DNA from: Caballeronia jiangsuensis
GTDB taxonomy: Bacteria; Pseudomonadota; Gammaproteobacteria; Burkholderiales; Burkholderiaceae
Reading direction: 5' to 3'
Assembly (NCBI GenBank): GCA_000648925.1
Contig: JFHF01000006.1
Location: 160,773-224,772, forward strand
DNA length: 64,000 nt
Position 1 is the stretch's first letter; the number at the start of each line of letters is the position of its first letter. Positions 32,598-42,864 of this stretch are shown in pieces. Both the position numbers and the translations under genes were made by a program. The notes below the pieces were generated by a model. The model was not told where the DNA came from. It ran no database searches and saw only the letters and a list, made by a program, of their open reading frames with translations.

Positions 32598-33623
32598 TTA
32601 CTGACGCAGTTCCTCGGTTCCTTTGCCCGTCCAGCGTTTGAGCGCACGGCGGAAATTCGCGGCATCGCTGAATCCGAGCAGCATCGCGACGTCCTCGGTG
32701 CTCATCTTCGTCGTCTTCAGGTATTCGAGCGCGAGCGAGCGTTTGACGTCATCCACGATCGCCTGAAACGACGAGCCTTCTTCGTCCAGTCGCCGCCTCA
32801 GGGTGCGTGAGGTGAGATGCATCGACCTGGCGACGGTCTCCATGTCGGGAAACGATCCGGGCGTGGCCATCAGGCATTGATACACCTCGCCCGATACGCC
32901 GCTCGATGTCTTCGCCTGTCCGATCAGACGATCGCAAGTCTCCTGCAGCAACGTCGTCGTGAGCGGGTGGGCGAGTTGCGGCTTGCGGTCGAGAATGGCG
33001 CTGTCGTAGATCAGTTCGCATTGCTCCTGATCGAAGAGACATTCGCAGCCGAGATAGTCCGGGTAGATGGCCGCGTGCGCGGGCGCGGGATACGAGAAGC
33101 ACGCTTTCATCGGCGGACAGACACCGCCGGCGACGTCCTGAAGATGCGTCACATGCTGGGTGTATTGCTGCTCGATGATGAACTCGCGCAGTTCGCGCGA
33201 CGGACTCGAAACGAACGCGTCGGGAAATGTCCAGACCATGCGATCCGGATACTCCGTCCATTCGATTGCGACGGTCGGCGTGGCGAGCCTGTGATACTTC
33301 ACGCCGAGCTTGAAGTAGTCGCGCAACGACAGACACGACATCAGCGCATAGCCATACATGCCGTAGGCGGACAGATGCAACTTGCGTCCGACCTTGAACG
33401 GCGTATCCGGCTCGCAGCCAAGCGATACGGCGTTCCGGCAGACGGTCGCGTACTGACCGACGGACGTGAGCACCGACGCGTCCTGCAGATCGGCGACCGT
33501 GACGTCCGAGCCGCTCAGGCTGTCCTCAGGCGCGATTCCCTGTTCCGCAAGCACTTCGACGAGCGCGGCGATCTTGTAAGGCGCGAACATACGCTCGTTC
33601 AGCGGAGGTCGGAGGGTGGCCAT
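32598..33623 (-). CDS. AraC-family regulator with AraC-type arabinose-binding-like N-terminal domain
   Basis: The 341-residue protein has an N-terminal ligand domain of the OruR/ArgR-like 'Arabinose_bd' type (residues ~20-210). Two AraC helix-turn-helix motifs are at the C-terminus (METVARSMHLTSRTLRRRL and DVAMLLGFSDAANFRRALKRWTG split by a helix). It is convergent with dmpR (13 bp between stops). It is divergent from the BKACE gene across 138 bp, so it most likely regulates the BKACE operon. The inducer is unknown. Confidence 0.9.
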   Translation of the reverse strand: MATLRPPLNERMFAPYKIAALVEVLAEQGIAPEDSLSGSDVTVADLQDASVLTSVGQYATVCRNAVSLGCEPDTPFKVGRKLHLSAYGMYGYALMSCLSLRDYFKLGVKYHRLATPTVAIEWTEYPDRMVWTFPDAFVSSPSRELREFIIEQQYTQHVTHLQDVAGGVCPPMKACFSYPAPAHAAIYPDYLGCECLFDQEQCELIYDSAILDRKPQLAHPLTTTLLQETCDRLIGQAKTSSGVSGEVYQCLMATPGSFPDMETVARSMHLTSRTLRRRLDEEGSSFQAIVDDVKRSLALEYLKTTKMSTEDVAMLLGFSDAANFRRALKRWTGKGTEELRQ

Positions 33624-33632
33624 GTTTCAATT

Positions 33633-33675
33633 GTCCTATGAGGACTCGCGGGTGTCCGAAAAAGACCTTTTCCGG
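33633..33675. promoter_or_regulatory. Inverted repeats between araC-type gene and BKACE gene
   Basis: Two symmetric elements lie in the divergent gap: GTCCT-ATG-AGGAC (33633-33645, perfect) and CCGAAAAAG-AC-CTTTTCCGG (33656-33675, one mismatch per arm). They are candidate binding sites for the AraC-type regulator or another protein. This is pattern evidence only. Confidence 0.35.
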
Positions 33676-33761
33676 AAAATACTATCTCAATAAGATCTCA
33701 GTCACAAGGCGCCGCTCCGACCAGGAGATGCGTCGAACAGAAACGGAGACGAGGGATCTCG

Positions 33762-34700
33762 ATGAGCGATACAACCCGCAAGGTCATTATTTCGTGCGCT
33801 GTCACCGGCGCCACGCATGTTCCGACGATGTCGGAGCATCTGCCGATCACGCCCGCGCAGATTCGCGACGAGGCGATTCAGGCCGCCGAAGCGGGCGCGG
33901 CGATCATCCATCTCCACGCACGCGACCCCAACGACGGCCGTCCGACGCCCAACCCCGACATCTTCAAACAGTTCGTGCCCGCCATCGCGGAGGCGACCGA
34001 TGCGGTCATCAACATCACGACGGGCGGCAGCACGCGCATGACGCTGGAAGAGCGGCTTGCTTATCCGCTGCGTGCCGCGCCCGAGATGTGCTCGCTCAAT
34101 ATGGGATCGATGAACTTCTCGATCCATCCGCTTGCGTCGAAAGTGTCGTCCTGGCGCTACGAATGGGAGAAGGGGTATGTCGAGGGCATGGAGGACATGA
34201 TCTTCCGGAACACGTTCAAGGATATCAAGCACATCCTTCTCGAACTGGGCGGTAAAGGGACGCGCTTCGAGTTCGAATGCTATGACCTGGGGCATCTCTA
34301 CAATCTCGCGCATTTTGTCGATCAGGGCTTGATCAAGCCGCCGTTCTTCATTCAGTCGGTGTTCGGCATTCTGGGCGGCATGGGCGCGGACCCCGAGAAC
34401 ATGACCGTGATGCGCGCAACGGCAGACCGTCTCTTCGGACGCGAGAACTATCACTTCTCCGTGCTCGGCGCGGGCCGTCACCAGATGCCGCTGGTTACGA
34501 TGAGCGCCATTCTCGGCGGCAATGTCCGCGTCGGGCTGGAAGATAGCGTGTATATCGCAAAGGGCGTCAAGGCCGAGTCGAACGCGCAGCAGGTGCGCAA
34601 GATCCGTCGAATCCTGGAAGAACTTTCGTTCGAAATAGCGTCGCCTGACGAAGCGCGCGCGATGCTGGGACTGAAGGGGCGCGACAAGGTTACACCGTAA
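33762..34700 (+). CDS. Beta-keto acid cleavage enzyme (BKACE, DUF849)
   Basis: The 312-residue TIM-barrel protein has the BKACE pattern: VIISCAVTGATHVPTMSEHL, the zinc-binding IIHLHARDPNDG and late-barrel segments NMGSMNF and FSVLGAGRHQMPL. BKACEs condense a beta-keto acid with acetyl-CoA, yielding acetoacetate and a new acyl-CoA. Known members act on 3-keto-5-aminohexanoate, dehydrocarnitine and similar acids. The operon also encodes an MFS importer and two short-chain dehydrogenases that could make the keto acid from a 3-hydroxy acid. The specific substrate cannot be read from sequence. Confidence 0.92.
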   Translation: MSDTTRKVIISCAVTGATHVPTMSEHLPITPAQIRDEAIQAAEAGAAIIHLHARDPNDGRPTPNPDIFKQFVPAIAEATDAVINITTGGSTRMTLEERLAYPLRAAPEMCSLNMGSMNFSIHPLASKVSSWRYEWEKGYVEGMEDMIFRNTFKDIKHILLELGGKGTRFEFECYDLGHLYNLAHFVDQGLIKPPFFIQSVFGILGGMGADPENMTVMRATADRLFGRENYHFSVLGAGRHQMPLVTMSAILGGNVRVGLEDSVYIAKGVKAESNAQQVRKIRRILEELSFEIASPDEARAMLGLKGRDKVTP

Positions 34701-34747
34701 GACCTTCAATATTCATAGACGGGGCGAAGACCCATCCCGGAGACAAA

Positions 34748-36091
34748 ATGAACATCACCGACGAATTCGACAAGCTGCACCGCATCGCCACGCACAAAGC
34801 GATGCGGCGACTCATTCCACTCATGTGCGCGATCTACTTCATGTCGTTCCTGGATCGCACGAACGTGGCCCTGGCGAAAGCTCAACTGGCAATCGACGTG
34901 GGCATCAGCGCTGCCGCATATGGATTAGGTTCGGGCATTTTCTTCATCGGCTATGCCTTGCTCGAAGTGCCCAGCAATCTGGCTGCGCATCGCGTCGGGC
35001 CGCGTCGATGGATCGCGAGAATCGCGGTGACGTGGGGCATTCTCTCCACCGCGATGATGTTCGTGCAGGGCGAGTGGTCGTTCTACGTTCTGCGCGTGTT
35101 GCTCGGCATCGCCGAGGCAGGGCTCTTCCCGGCGCTCATGTATATGGTCACGCTGTGGTTCGCACCGAACGACAAGCCTGTCGTCGTGGGGTGGATCTAC
35201 ATCGCGCCTGCGCTTGCACTGATGCTCGGCAGTCCGCTCGGCGGAGCCCTGATGCAAATGAATGGCCTCGCCGGCCTTCATGGCTGGCAATGGATGTTCA
35301 TGATCGAAGGCATTCCGAGCGTGCTCGTCGGCATTCTGCTTTTTTTCAAAATGCCGGAGCGCCCGCGCGACGCCCGCTGGCTGTCCGTCGAAGAGGCTCA
35401 GGCGCTGGAGTCGCGCGCAGCCGCCGATGCGCAAGGACATCCGGAGCTCACGTCTTCGGACTGGATGGCCGCGTTGAAGCGTCCCACGACCGTTCTGATG
35501 GGCCTGATCTACTTCCTCAATCAGGTGGCGTTCGTCGGACTGTACTTCTTTGCACCGTCGATGATTCAGCAGATGCACGTAAAGTCGCCACTGCTCGTCG
35601 GCGTGCTTGCCGCGAGCGTCGGCCTTGGCTTTCTGCTGGGCGTGTTGATCCTTCCGCGGATTCATCGGCGCTACGGCAATGACTGCGCGTTCCTCGGCAT
35701 TCTCACGGTGGGACTGATTGCCGGCGCGTGCGCGTTCATCGCGACTTCCACTCCTGCGGCGCGCATGACGCTGCTTGCTGTCACCGCATTTTTTGCGGGA
35801 GGCGTGTTGCCGTCGTACTGGGCCATTGCGATGAAGCGGCTGCACGGCATTCAGGCGGCGGCAGGTCTCGCGTTCATCAATACGATCGGGCTGATCGGCG
35901 GGTTCGTCGGACCTTACCTGTTTGGATTGGCGGAAACGTTCACGGGACGTAGCGATTCTGGCTTTTACATCATTCTCGTGGCATCGTTGCTCGGCTTGCT
36001 GCTCGTGCCGTTGTTTGCAAAGGCGATACGCCGCGAGACCGAATCGCTTGTGTCGCCTGGAAACGGCAGCGCCGCCGGAATGCAATCCTGA
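34748..36091 (+). CDS. MFS transporter, anion:cation symporter type
   Basis: The 447-residue protein has 12 hydrophobic segments and the ACS-family start (RRLIPLMCAIYFMSFLDRTN, then VALAKAQL). This pattern is shared with tartrate, phthalate and hexuronate importers. GGAG precedes the ATG. It lies 47 bp after the BKACE gene and 14 bp before the first dehydrogenase, so it is probably the uptake carrier for the operon's organic acid substrate. Confidence 0.88.
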   Translation: MNITDEFDKLHRIATHKAMRRLIPLMCAIYFMSFLDRTNVALAKAQLAIDVGISAAAYGLGSGIFFIGYALLEVPSNLAAHRVGPRRWIARIAVTWGILSTAMMFVQGEWSFYVLRVLLGIAEAGLFPALMYMVTLWFAPNDKPVVVGWIYIAPALALMLGSPLGGALMQMNGLAGLHGWQWMFMIEGIPSVLVGILLFFKMPERPRDARWLSVEEAQALESRAAADAQGHPELTSSDWMAALKRPTTVLMGLIYFLNQVAFVGLYFFAPSMIQQMHVKSPLLVGVLAASVGLGFLLGVLILPRIHRRYGNDCAFLGILTVGLIAGACAFIATSTPAARMTLLAVTAFFAGGVLPSYWAIAMKRLHGIQAAAGLAFINTIGLIGGFVGPYLFGLAETFTGRSDSGFYIILVASLLGLLLVPLFAKAIRRETESLVSPGNGSAAGMQS

Positions 36092-36105
36092 ACGATCGAT
36101 AAAAA

Positions 36106-36855
36106 ATGGAAAAGATGAGACTAAAAGAAAAAGTAACGCTGATCACGGGCGCGGGGCAGGGCATCGGCGCCGCCACCGCTCACAAGTTCGCACAGGAAGG
36201 TGCCACGGTCGTCGTGTGCGACGTCAATGAGGCGTCGCTCGAAGAAGTGACCGAGACGTGCAGGAAAGCAGGTGCAGAAGCAGCGGGATACTGCATCGAC
36301 ATGACCGATAGGCTCAGCGTGGACGAGGTGGTCGCGAGCGTGATCAGGCGCTTCGGCCGCATCGACGTGCTGGTGAACAACGCAGGCATTACGCGCGACG
36401 CGCGTCTTCAGAAGATGACGCTCGATCAATTCGACGCGGTGATCGACGTCAATCTGCGAGCCGTCTTCCATGCGAGCCAGGCCGTCGTGGAAGGGATGGT
36501 CGCGCGGGGCTCGGGCGTCATCTTGAACGCGAGCTCTGTCGTTGGCATCTACGGGAATTTCGGTCAAACCAACTACGCCGCATCCAAGTTCGGTGTGATC
36601 GGATTCACGAAGACATGGAGCCGGGAGCTCGGGCCGAAGGGCATTCGCGTCAACGCGGTCGCTCCGGGTTTCATCGACACGTCGATTCTGTCGACGATTC
36701 CCGATGACGTTCTGCACAAGATGCGTGAACAGGTGCCGCTCGGCCGCCTTGGCGCGCCGGAAGAGGTCGCCAACGTCTACGCGTTTCTGGCGAGCGACGA
36801 GGCGAGCTACATCAATGGTGCGGTGATCGAAGTGTCCGGCGGCATGACGCTCTGA
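36106..36855 (+). CDS. Short-chain dehydrogenase/reductase (FabG-like)
   Basis: The 249-residue classical SDR has the cofactor motif [12 protein letters not shown], and the catalytic Ser (NASSVVG) with Y-AASK. The C-terminal GxxNGA-type segment [12 protein letters not shown] is typical of FabG-like enzymes. The ATG at 36115 has a closer GGA element, so the true start may be three codons downstream. Given the BKACE in the same operon, it may oxidise a beta-hydroxy acid to the beta-keto acid. That is inference. Confidence 0.9.
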   Translation: MEKMRLKEKVTLITGAGQGIGAATAHKFAQEGATVVVCDVNEASLEEVTETCRKAGAEAAGYCIDMTDRLSVDEVVASVIRRFGRIDVLVNNAGITRDARLQKMTLDQFDAVIDVNLRAVFHASQAVVEGMVARGSGVILNASSVVGIYGNFGQTNYAASKFGVIGFTKTWSRELGPKGIRVNAVAPGFIDTSILSTIPDDVLHKMREQVPLGRLGAPEEVANVYAFLASDEASYINGAVIEVSGGMTL

Positions 36856-36888
36856 CATCCTCGATATAGAAAGTCCAATTTTTCCGAC

Positions 36889-37680
36889 ATGAATACTTTT
36901 GAACTGTTGAAGCCGCAGCCCGGTCTGCGGGTGTTGATTACCGGCGCGGCCTCGGGCATCGGCGCCGCGATGGCGCAGGCGTTCGTTCAGGCCGATGCGC
37001 ACGTCGTCATCTGCGACATCGATGCAGCGGCCGTCGAAGCGTTCACATCGACGAGCACGTCGTTACATGGCTGTGTCGCGGACGTGAGCGACTCGAACCA
37101 GGTCGATCAGGTCGTCGCTTTAACCGAGCGCACGTTGGGCGGCCTCGATCTGTTGATCAACAACGCCGGGATCGCAGGACCGACAGGGGCCATCGAAGAT
37201 ATCGACGAGCAACAGTGGGCGCAAACGGTCACGACCAATTTGAACGGACAGTTCAAATTTTTGCGCAGGGCGGTGCCGCTCATGAAGGAGACATCGCGGA
37301 GTGCGAGCATCATCACGATGTCATCCGTCGCGGGACGGCTCGGTTATGCATTCCGCACGCCCTATGCGGCGACGAAGTGGGCGCTCGTGGGGCTCACCAA
37401 ATCGCTGGCCATCGAGTTGGGGCCCAGCGATATTCGCGTCAACGCCATTCTGCCGGGCGTCGTGCAGGGAGAACGGATGGATCGCGTGATCGCCGCGCGG
37501 GCGGAATCGCTCGGGATCACTGTGGACGCGATGCGGGATGACTATCTGAAGAAGATCTCGTTGCGTCGCATGGTGACGATGCAGGACATCGCGGCCACGG
37601 CGCTTTTTCTTGCTTCACCGGCTGCTCGTAATATCACTGGACAGTCGATCAGCGTCGACGGGAATGTCGAGTATCTTTGA
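36889..37680 (+). CDS. Short-chain dehydrogenase/reductase
   Basis: The 263-residue classical SDR has TGAASGIG, NNAGIAGP, the catalytic Ser (MSSVAGRLG) and YAATKW. It is the last gene of the BKACE cluster, 33 bp after the other SDR, and clearly distinct from it in sequence. Two dehydrogenases in one short operon suggest handling of both stereoisomers or two sequential alcohol oxidations. Its substrate is not known. Confidence 0.9.
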   Translation: MNTFELLKPQPGLRVLITGAASGIGAAMAQAFVQADAHVVICDIDAAAVEAFTSTSTSLHGCVADVSDSNQVDQVVALTERTLGGLDLLINNAGIAGPTGAIEDIDEQQWAQTVTTNLNGQFKFLRRAVPLMKETSRSASIITMSSVAGRLGYAFRTPYAATKWALVGLTKSLAIELGPSDIRVNAILPGVVQGERMDRVIAARAESLGITVDAMRDDYLKKISLRRMVTMQDIAATALFLASPAARNITGQSISVDGNVEYL

Positions 37681-37888
37681 GTCGTTGGATCGGCGCCGCG
37701 GTTCAATTGCGGTCGGCGCCGCTGATGTCTAACTTGACATAATGTAAATTAGCGAATTTTTGATTGCTGCGGCAAAGTTGAAATGTCCGCTCATAGCCCA
37801 AAACGAATGCAGCGGACCACACCACAGACCGCCGCATTCAGCGCTATCCGCCCGCACAAACCGCCGGACAAATAGCGCACACCTGCAC

Positions 37889-38113
37889 TCACGCACAATG
37901 CCCTTTGGCGCGCTCGGCGCGCGTCACCGTATGTCCGACGAGCAGACCAAAATCATAGGCGCGTTCGAGCGCGCGCCCGATGTCCTCGACACGGCACATG
38001 CGTATGTCGGCGCTCGGCTTGCCCATCGGATCGAATGATTGAATGCCAAGCTCGTCGCGTGCGATCGTCAACAGCGGCTCCCAATAGGCTTCGTTTTTGT
38101 TGCGGTAGATCAT
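37889..38113 (-). CDS. Small conserved-looking hypothetical protein (DUF6900-like)
   Basis: The 74-residue protein reads LLTIARDELGIQSFDPMGKP, then VEDIGRALERAYDFGLLVG. The pattern resembles short DUF6900-type proteins common on Burkholderiaceae accessory DNA; that match is from memory and uncertain. The start at 38113 is set by AAGGAG at 38122-38127 (reverse). It is not part of either flanking operon. A perfect 12 bp palindrome lies 28 bp upstream of its start, probably at its promoter. Nothing is recognised in the 208 bp between its stop and the SDR gene. Confidence 0.65.
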   Translation of the reverse strand: MIYRNKNEAYWEPLLTIARDELGIQSFDPMGKPSADIRMCRVEDIGRALERAYDFGLLVGHTVTRAERAKGHCA

Positions 38114-38140
38114 AATGCGCGCTCCTTTTGCTTGCATTTA

Positions 38141-38152
38141 CTAGTTAACTAG
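38141..38152. promoter_or_regulatory. Perfect palindrome CTAGTTAACTAG
   Basis: A 12 bp perfect palindrome lies in an AT-rich stretch just upstream of the small minus-strand gene starting at 38113. It has the look of a repressor operator (MarR-like TAGTTAACTA core). The binding protein is unknown. Confidence 0.4.
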
Positions 38153-38434
38153 ATTAATGCGATACCGGCGCGCAGCCTGCGGCGGATCGCCGCGATTGGA
38201 GCGTTGTCTCTAGAAACCACCGATGCGCTGCGAAACAATAGCGCGCTTTTCGCCGTCATTGCTCTCGGAACGAGAACGCGGCGTTTCAGAATCCGAATCA
38301 ATGCGAGCATCGCCCCACAAACAGCGTGCTTTTGCGAACGCGCATTCATTCGGTCAGCGAATCACGAAGCCGTTGCCTATGATTTACCTCAGGCCGGTTT
38401 CAGCTCATATCGTCAAGGAAAAGGAGTCGTTCAC
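38153..38434. other. Leader region upstream of nagF with no recognised gene
   Basis: The 282 bp between the palindrome and the nagF start stay open in the nagF frame, but they carry no ribosome site or domain before 38435. I see no clear GntR/NagR operator or CRP site. The AAGGAG at 38421-38426 is the ribosome site of nagF. Confidence 0.5.
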
Positions 38435-40969
38435 ATGAAAGCTCCTCAGCGTTTGGCACGAATCGAGTTGATGGCGCCGCTTTCCGGCGTGATGGTGCAA
38501 CTCGACACCGTGCCCGATCCGGTTTTCGCACAAAAGATGGTCGGCGATGGCGTGTCGATCGATCCGACATCCGACGAATTGCTCGCCCCCCTTCCCGGCA
38601 CGATCACGCAACTGCATCGCGCGGCGCACGCGGTCACGGTAACCGGAGAAAACGGCCTCCAGGTACTGATACATATCGGCCTCGATACGGTGATGCTGCG
38701 CGGCGAAGGCTTTACGCCGCTCGTCAAGGAAGGCGATTCCGTCACGACCGGCCAGCCGCTGATCCGTTTCGATCCGCTCATCGTCGGCGCGCGAGCCGTG
38801 AGTCTGCTCACGCAGATGGTCATCGCGAATGGCGAGGAGCTCGTCACGCGCTATATGCCCGCGACGGGCCTCGTCACCGCGGGCAAGGACGTTGCGCTGG
38901 CGGTCGAGTTCGTCGGCGGCGCGCATGAAGATGCCGGTGTCGGCGCGGCCGGCGCCATCCGGTCCGACGACGTCACGCTGCCGAATCCCCAGGGACTGCA
39001 TGCGCGGCCCGCGGCGGTTTTCGCGGCCGAAGCGAAGAAATACAAATCCGATATCCGCCTTCTGCGCGGCAGCGATAGCGCGAACGCGAAGTCCGTGGTC
39101 GCGCTGATGGCGCTCGCGACGAAGTTCGGCGACACGCTGCGCGTCGAGGCCGCCGGCCCCGATGCGGGCGAAGCCGCGGCGGCGCTCGCGCGTCTGCTCG
39201 CGTCGGGCTCGGGCGAGAAACCCGGCGATGCGCCCGCGCCCGACGCGCCCGCAACCCAATCGGTCGCGACGAAACCCGCTGCGCCCGCCGATGCGAACGA
39301 ATTCACCGGCGTATCGGCGTCGCCGGGGCTCGCGGTCGGCAAGATCGTGCAGTTCCGTCAGGAAGTCATCGACGTGGCCGAAGCCGGTGAATCGCCGCAA
39401 CGCGAGCGCGCACGGCTCGACGCGGCGCATCATGAAGCGCGCCAGCAGATCGAGGCGCTCAAGGCGAAGCTGACCGATCCGTCGAAGGCGCAGATTCTCG
39501 ATGCGCATCTGGAACTGCTCGACGATCCCGGTCTCAACGACACGGCCATCGGCGGCATCAGCGAAGGCAAAAGCGCGGGCTTCGCATGGCGCGCCGCGTT
39601 CGAGGCGCAGGCGAACAATCTGGAGAAGGTCGACAACGCGTTGCTGCGCGAGCGCGCGGGCGATATCCGCGATGTGGGCCGCCGCGTGCTGGCGCTGCTC
39701 GCGGGCGTAAAGCAGGCGCATATCGATGTGCCCGGCGAATCGATCCTGATCGCGGAGGAGTTGTCCCCTTCCGATACCGCGTCGCTCGATCGCAGCAAGG
39801 TGCTCGGCTTCTGCACGACGACCGGCGGCGCGACGAGTCACGTGGCGATCCTCGCGCGCTCGCTCGGCATCCCGGCGATCTGCGGCATCGACGAGGATGC
39901 GCTGCACTTGCCCGATGGCACGCTCGTCGTGCTCGATGGCTCGCACGGCAGCCTGCGCCGCAATCCGAGCGCGGACGAACTCGCGAAGGCGCGCGAACGC
40001 ATCGAGCGTCAGACGAAGAAGCGCGAAGAAGAAAAAGTCGCCGCGAGCAAGCGCGCCGTCACCGCCGACGGTCATCGCGTCGAAGTGGTCGCGAACATCC
40101 GCAATGCGCAGGAAGCGCGCGACGCGGTCGCGGCGGGCGCGGAAGGCGTCGGGCTGCTGCGCTCCGAGTTCCTGTTCGATAACCGCGACACCGCGCCATC
40201 GGAAGACGAACAGGCCGCCGAATATTGCGCGGTCGCCGAAGCGCTCGGCCGCGAGCGTCCGCTCGTCGTGCGCACGCTCGACGTCGGCGGCGACAAGCCG
40301 CTCTCCTACATGCCGCTGCCGAAGGAAGACAATCCGTTCCTCGGGCTGCGCGGCGTGCGCGTGAGTCTCGATCGTCCCGACATGTTCCGCACGCAATTGC
40401 GCGCCATTCTGCGGGCCGCATCGATCGGCAATCTGCACATCATGTTTCCGATGGTCGCCGCGATCGAGGAAGTGCGCGCGGCGAGGCGGATTCTTCAGGA
40501 AGAAGCCGGCGATCGCATCGGCGACGTGAAGGTCGGCGTGATGATCGAAGTGCCGTCCGCCGCGCTGATCGCCGAGCCGCTCGCGCGCGAAGTCGATTTC
40601 TTTTCTATCGGCACCAACGATCTGACGCAATACACGCTCGCGATGGATCGCGGGCATCCCAAGCTCGCTAAGCAGGCCGATGCGCTGCATCCGGCGGTGT
40701 TGCGTCTCATCGGCATGACGGTCGAGGGCGCGCACCAGCACGGCAAATGGGTCGGCGTGTGCGGCGGCATCGCATCGGACGCGATGGCCGTGCCGGTGCT
40801 CGTCGGGCTCGGCATCGACGAGCTATCGGTCAGCGTGCCCGCCGTCGGCTCGATCAAGGCGCAACTCGCGCGCCTCACGATGGACGAAGCGCGCACGCTC
40901 GCGGCGAAAGTCATCACGCTCGGCACGGCCGAGGAAGTGCGCGCCCTCCTCGCGCCCTACGCAGAATAA
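38435..40969 (+). CDS. nagF: PTS fusion protein EIIA-HPr-EI (N-acetylglucosamine type)
   Basis: The 844-residue three-domain phosphotransferase has EIIA(Glc-type) at residues ~1-150 with active H80 (LIHIGLDTV). HPr is at ~165-255 with H189 ([10 protein letters not shown]), and Enzyme I at ~285-844 with H469 (GGATSHVAI) and the C-terminal PEP-binding domain (GVCGGIASD). All phospho-transfer histidines are present, so one polypeptide carries phosphate from PEP to the membrane component. AAGGAG fixes the start. The permease gene follows after 13 bp. The usual nagA, nagB and GntR regulator genes are not adjacent. Confidence 0.93.
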   Translation: MKAPQRLARIELMAPLSGVMVQLDTVPDPVFAQKMVGDGVSIDPTSDELLAPLPGTITQLHRAAHAVTVTGENGLQVLIHIGLDTVMLRGEGFTPLVKEGDSVTTGQPLIRFDPLIVGARAVSLLTQMVIANGEELVTRYMPATGLVTAGKDVALAVEFVGGAHEDAGVGAAGAIRSDDVTLPNPQGLHARPAAVFAAEAKKYKSDIRLLRGSDSANAKSVVALMALATKFGDTLRVEAAGPDAGEAAAALARLLASGSGEKPGDAPAPDAPATQSVATKPAAPADANEFTGVSASPGLAVGKIVQFRQEVIDVAEAGESPQRERARLDAAHHEARQQIEALKAKLTDPSKAQILDAHLELLDDPGLNDTAIGGISEGKSAGFAWRAAFEAQANNLEKVDNALLRERAGDIRDVGRRVLALLAGVKQAHIDVPGESILIAEELSPSDTASLDRSKVLGFCTTTGGATSHVAILARSLGIPAICGIDEDALHLPDGTLVVLDGSHGSLRRNPSADELAKARERIERQTKKREEEKVAASKRAVTADGHRVEVVANIRNAQEARDAVAAGAEGVGLLRSEFLFDNRDTAPSEDEQAAEYCAVAEALGRERPLVVRTLDVGGDKPLSYMPLPKEDNPFLGLRGVRVSLDRPDMFRTQLRAILRAASIGNLHIMFPMVAAIEEVRAARRILQEEAGDRIGDVKVGVMIEVPSAALIAEPLAREVDFFSIGTNDLTQYTLAMDRGHPKLAKQADALHPAVLRLIGMTVEGAHQHGKWVGVCGGIASDAMAVPVLVGLGIDELSVSVPAVGSIKAQLARLTMDEARTLAAKVITLGTAEEVRALLAPYAE

Positions 40970-40982
40970 GCGGAGACCTTTC

Positions 40983-42758
40983 ATGTTCAAGAATGCATTC
41001 GGCGTGGTGCAGAAAGTCGGCAAGTCGTTGATGCTGCCGGTCGCGGTGCTGCCGGTCGCGGGTCTGCTGCTCGGCCTCGGCGCGACCGATTTCCACGGCT
41101 ACGTGCCCGCGATCATCCTGGAACTGATGAAGAACGCGGGCGATGTGATCTTCGGCAATCTGCCGCTCATCTTCGCGATCGGCGTCGCGCTCGGCTTCAC
41201 GGAGAACGACGGCGTATCGGGCATCGCGGCGACCATCGGCTATCTCGTGATGACGGCGACGCTCGGCGTCATCGCGAAGGTCGAAGGCGTCGAGACCAGC
41301 CTGATCATGGGCATTCCATCGATCCAGACCGGCGTGTTCGGCGGCATTCTCGCGGGCGGTCTCGCCGCGTGGATGTTCAACCGCTATTACCGCATTTCGC
41401 TGCCCGCCTATCTCGGCTTCTTCGCGGGCAAGCGCTTCGTGCCGATCGTGACGGCCATCGGTTCGATCGTGCTCGGCGCGGTGTTGTCGGTCGTGTGGCC
41501 TCCGATCGGCGGCGTGATCAAGGCGTTCTCGCAATGGGCGGCGGTCTCCGATCCGCGCACCGCTGCAACGGTCTACGGCTTCGTCGAACGTCTGCTGATT
41601 CCGTTCGGCCTGCACCATATCTGGAACGTTCCGTTTTTCTTCGAAGCGGGCAGCTTCCTCGATCCGACGACCGGCAAGGTCGTTCATGGCGACATCAACC
41701 GTTTCTTCGCCGGCGATCCCACCGCGGGCATTCTGTCCGGCGCGTTCCTGTTCAAGATGTTCGGCCTGCCTGCCGCGGCCATCGCGATCTGGCATTGCGC
41801 GAAGCCGGAGAAGAAAGTCGCGGTCGGCGGCATGATGGTGTCGGCGGCGCTGACGTCGTTTCTCACCGGCATCACCGAGCCGATCGAGTTCGCGTTCCTG
41901 TTCGTCGCGCCCGTGCTGTACTTCATCCACGCGTGTCTCGCGGCGTCGGCGCAGTTCGTCGCCAACACCTTGGGAATGCGCATGGGGTTCACCTTCTCGC
42001 AAGGCGGCATCGACTTCCTGATGTTCAACCTGATCGGCAACAAGGCGACGCACGCGTGGTACGTGTTCATCCTCGGGCCGATCTACGCGGCGATCTACTA
42101 CTGCGTGTTCCGTTTCGTGATCACGCGTTTCAACATGAAGACGCCGGGACGCGAGGACGATACGGTGGAGAGCGCGGCGGTAAGCACGGGCCCGGGCGGA
42201 CGCTCGCGCGATCTCGTGCTGGCGTTCGGCGGCCGCTCGAACATCAAGAGTCTCGATGCGTGCATCACGCGCTTGCGGATCTCGGTGAACGATCCATCGC
42301 TCGTCGACGATGCGCGCTTGAAAGCGCTCGGCGCGGCGGGCGTCGTGCGCGTCGGCAATGGCGTGCAGGCGATCTTCGGGCCGTTGTCGGAAAACATGAA
42401 GACCGACATGCAGGAATACCTGAAGTCGGCGGGCAGCGATGCCGATCTGCCGGTGGCCGGCGTGGCCGCCGCCGCGCCAGAAGCTGCGCCCGCGCCGGCT
42501 GCTGTTGCCGCGCAGGACACGGCACAGCAGAAGGCACGCGCGGAAAAGATTCGCGCGGCGCTGGGCGGCGCGGCCAATATCCTGAAGCTCGAACCGCTCG
42601 CGGCCACGCGATTGCGCGTCGCGCTCGGCGATGCATCGCGGCTCGACGGCGCCGCGTTGAAGGCAGCCGGCGTGCCCGCGACGCAAGCGCTTGCCAATGG
42701 CGAAGTCGATCTGATCGTCGGACTGGAAGCGGAAAATCTCGCGGGCGCGATGCGGTGA
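40983..42758 (+). CDS. nagE: PTS EIICB, N-acetylglucosamine/glucose permease with an extra inactive IIB domain
   Basis: The 591-residue protein has an EIIC membrane domain at ~1-385 ([11 protein letters not shown] and [12 protein letters not shown] motifs). A IIB domain follows with the phosphocysteine C427 ([12 protein letters not shown]). After an Ala/Pro linker (~490-512) a second IIB-like domain appears. Its equivalent position is Ala540 ([11 protein letters not shown]), so it cannot be phosphorylated there. The protein imports and phosphorylates GlcNAc or glucose at the inner membrane, receiving phosphate from NagF. The substrate is inferred from gene pairing. Confidence 0.9.
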   Translation: MFKNAFGVVQKVGKSLMLPVAVLPVAGLLLGLGATDFHGYVPAIILELMKNAGDVIFGNLPLIFAIGVALGFTENDGVSGIAATIGYLVMTATLGVIAKVEGVETSLIMGIPSIQTGVFGGILAGGLAAWMFNRYYRISLPAYLGFFAGKRFVPIVTAIGSIVLGAVLSVVWPPIGGVIKAFSQWAAVSDPRTAATVYGFVERLLIPFGLHHIWNVPFFFEAGSFLDPTTGKVVHGDINRFFAGDPTAGILSGAFLFKMFGLPAAAIAIWHCAKPEKKVAVGGMMVSAALTSFLTGITEPIEFAFLFVAPVLYFIHACLAASAQFVANTLGMRMGFTFSQGGIDFLMFNLIGNKATHAWYVFILGPIYAAIYYCVFRFVITRFNMKTPGREDDTVESAAVSTGPGGRSRDLVLAFGGRSNIKSLDACITRLRISVNDPSLVDDARLKALGAAGVVRVGNGVQAIFGPLSENMKTDMQEYLKSAGSDADLPVAGVAAAAPEAAPAPAAVAAQDTAQQKARAEKIRAALGGAANILKLEPLAATRLRVALGDASRLDGAALKAAGVPATQALANGEVDLIVGLEAENLAGAMR

Positions 42759-42864
42759 TCGACGCACGTGCGATCGACGGTCCCGCATCGATGCGCGGCC
42801 GTCGATTCGGCATGCGCGCGCGGCTATGCGATGATTCGAGGCTCCGCCACGATATTTTCGCGTC

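Noticed and set aside
38405..40741. A 778-codon open frame on the minus strand across nagF
   Set aside because: It has Arg-rich shadow composition, while the plus-strand nagF has all expected active-site motifs.
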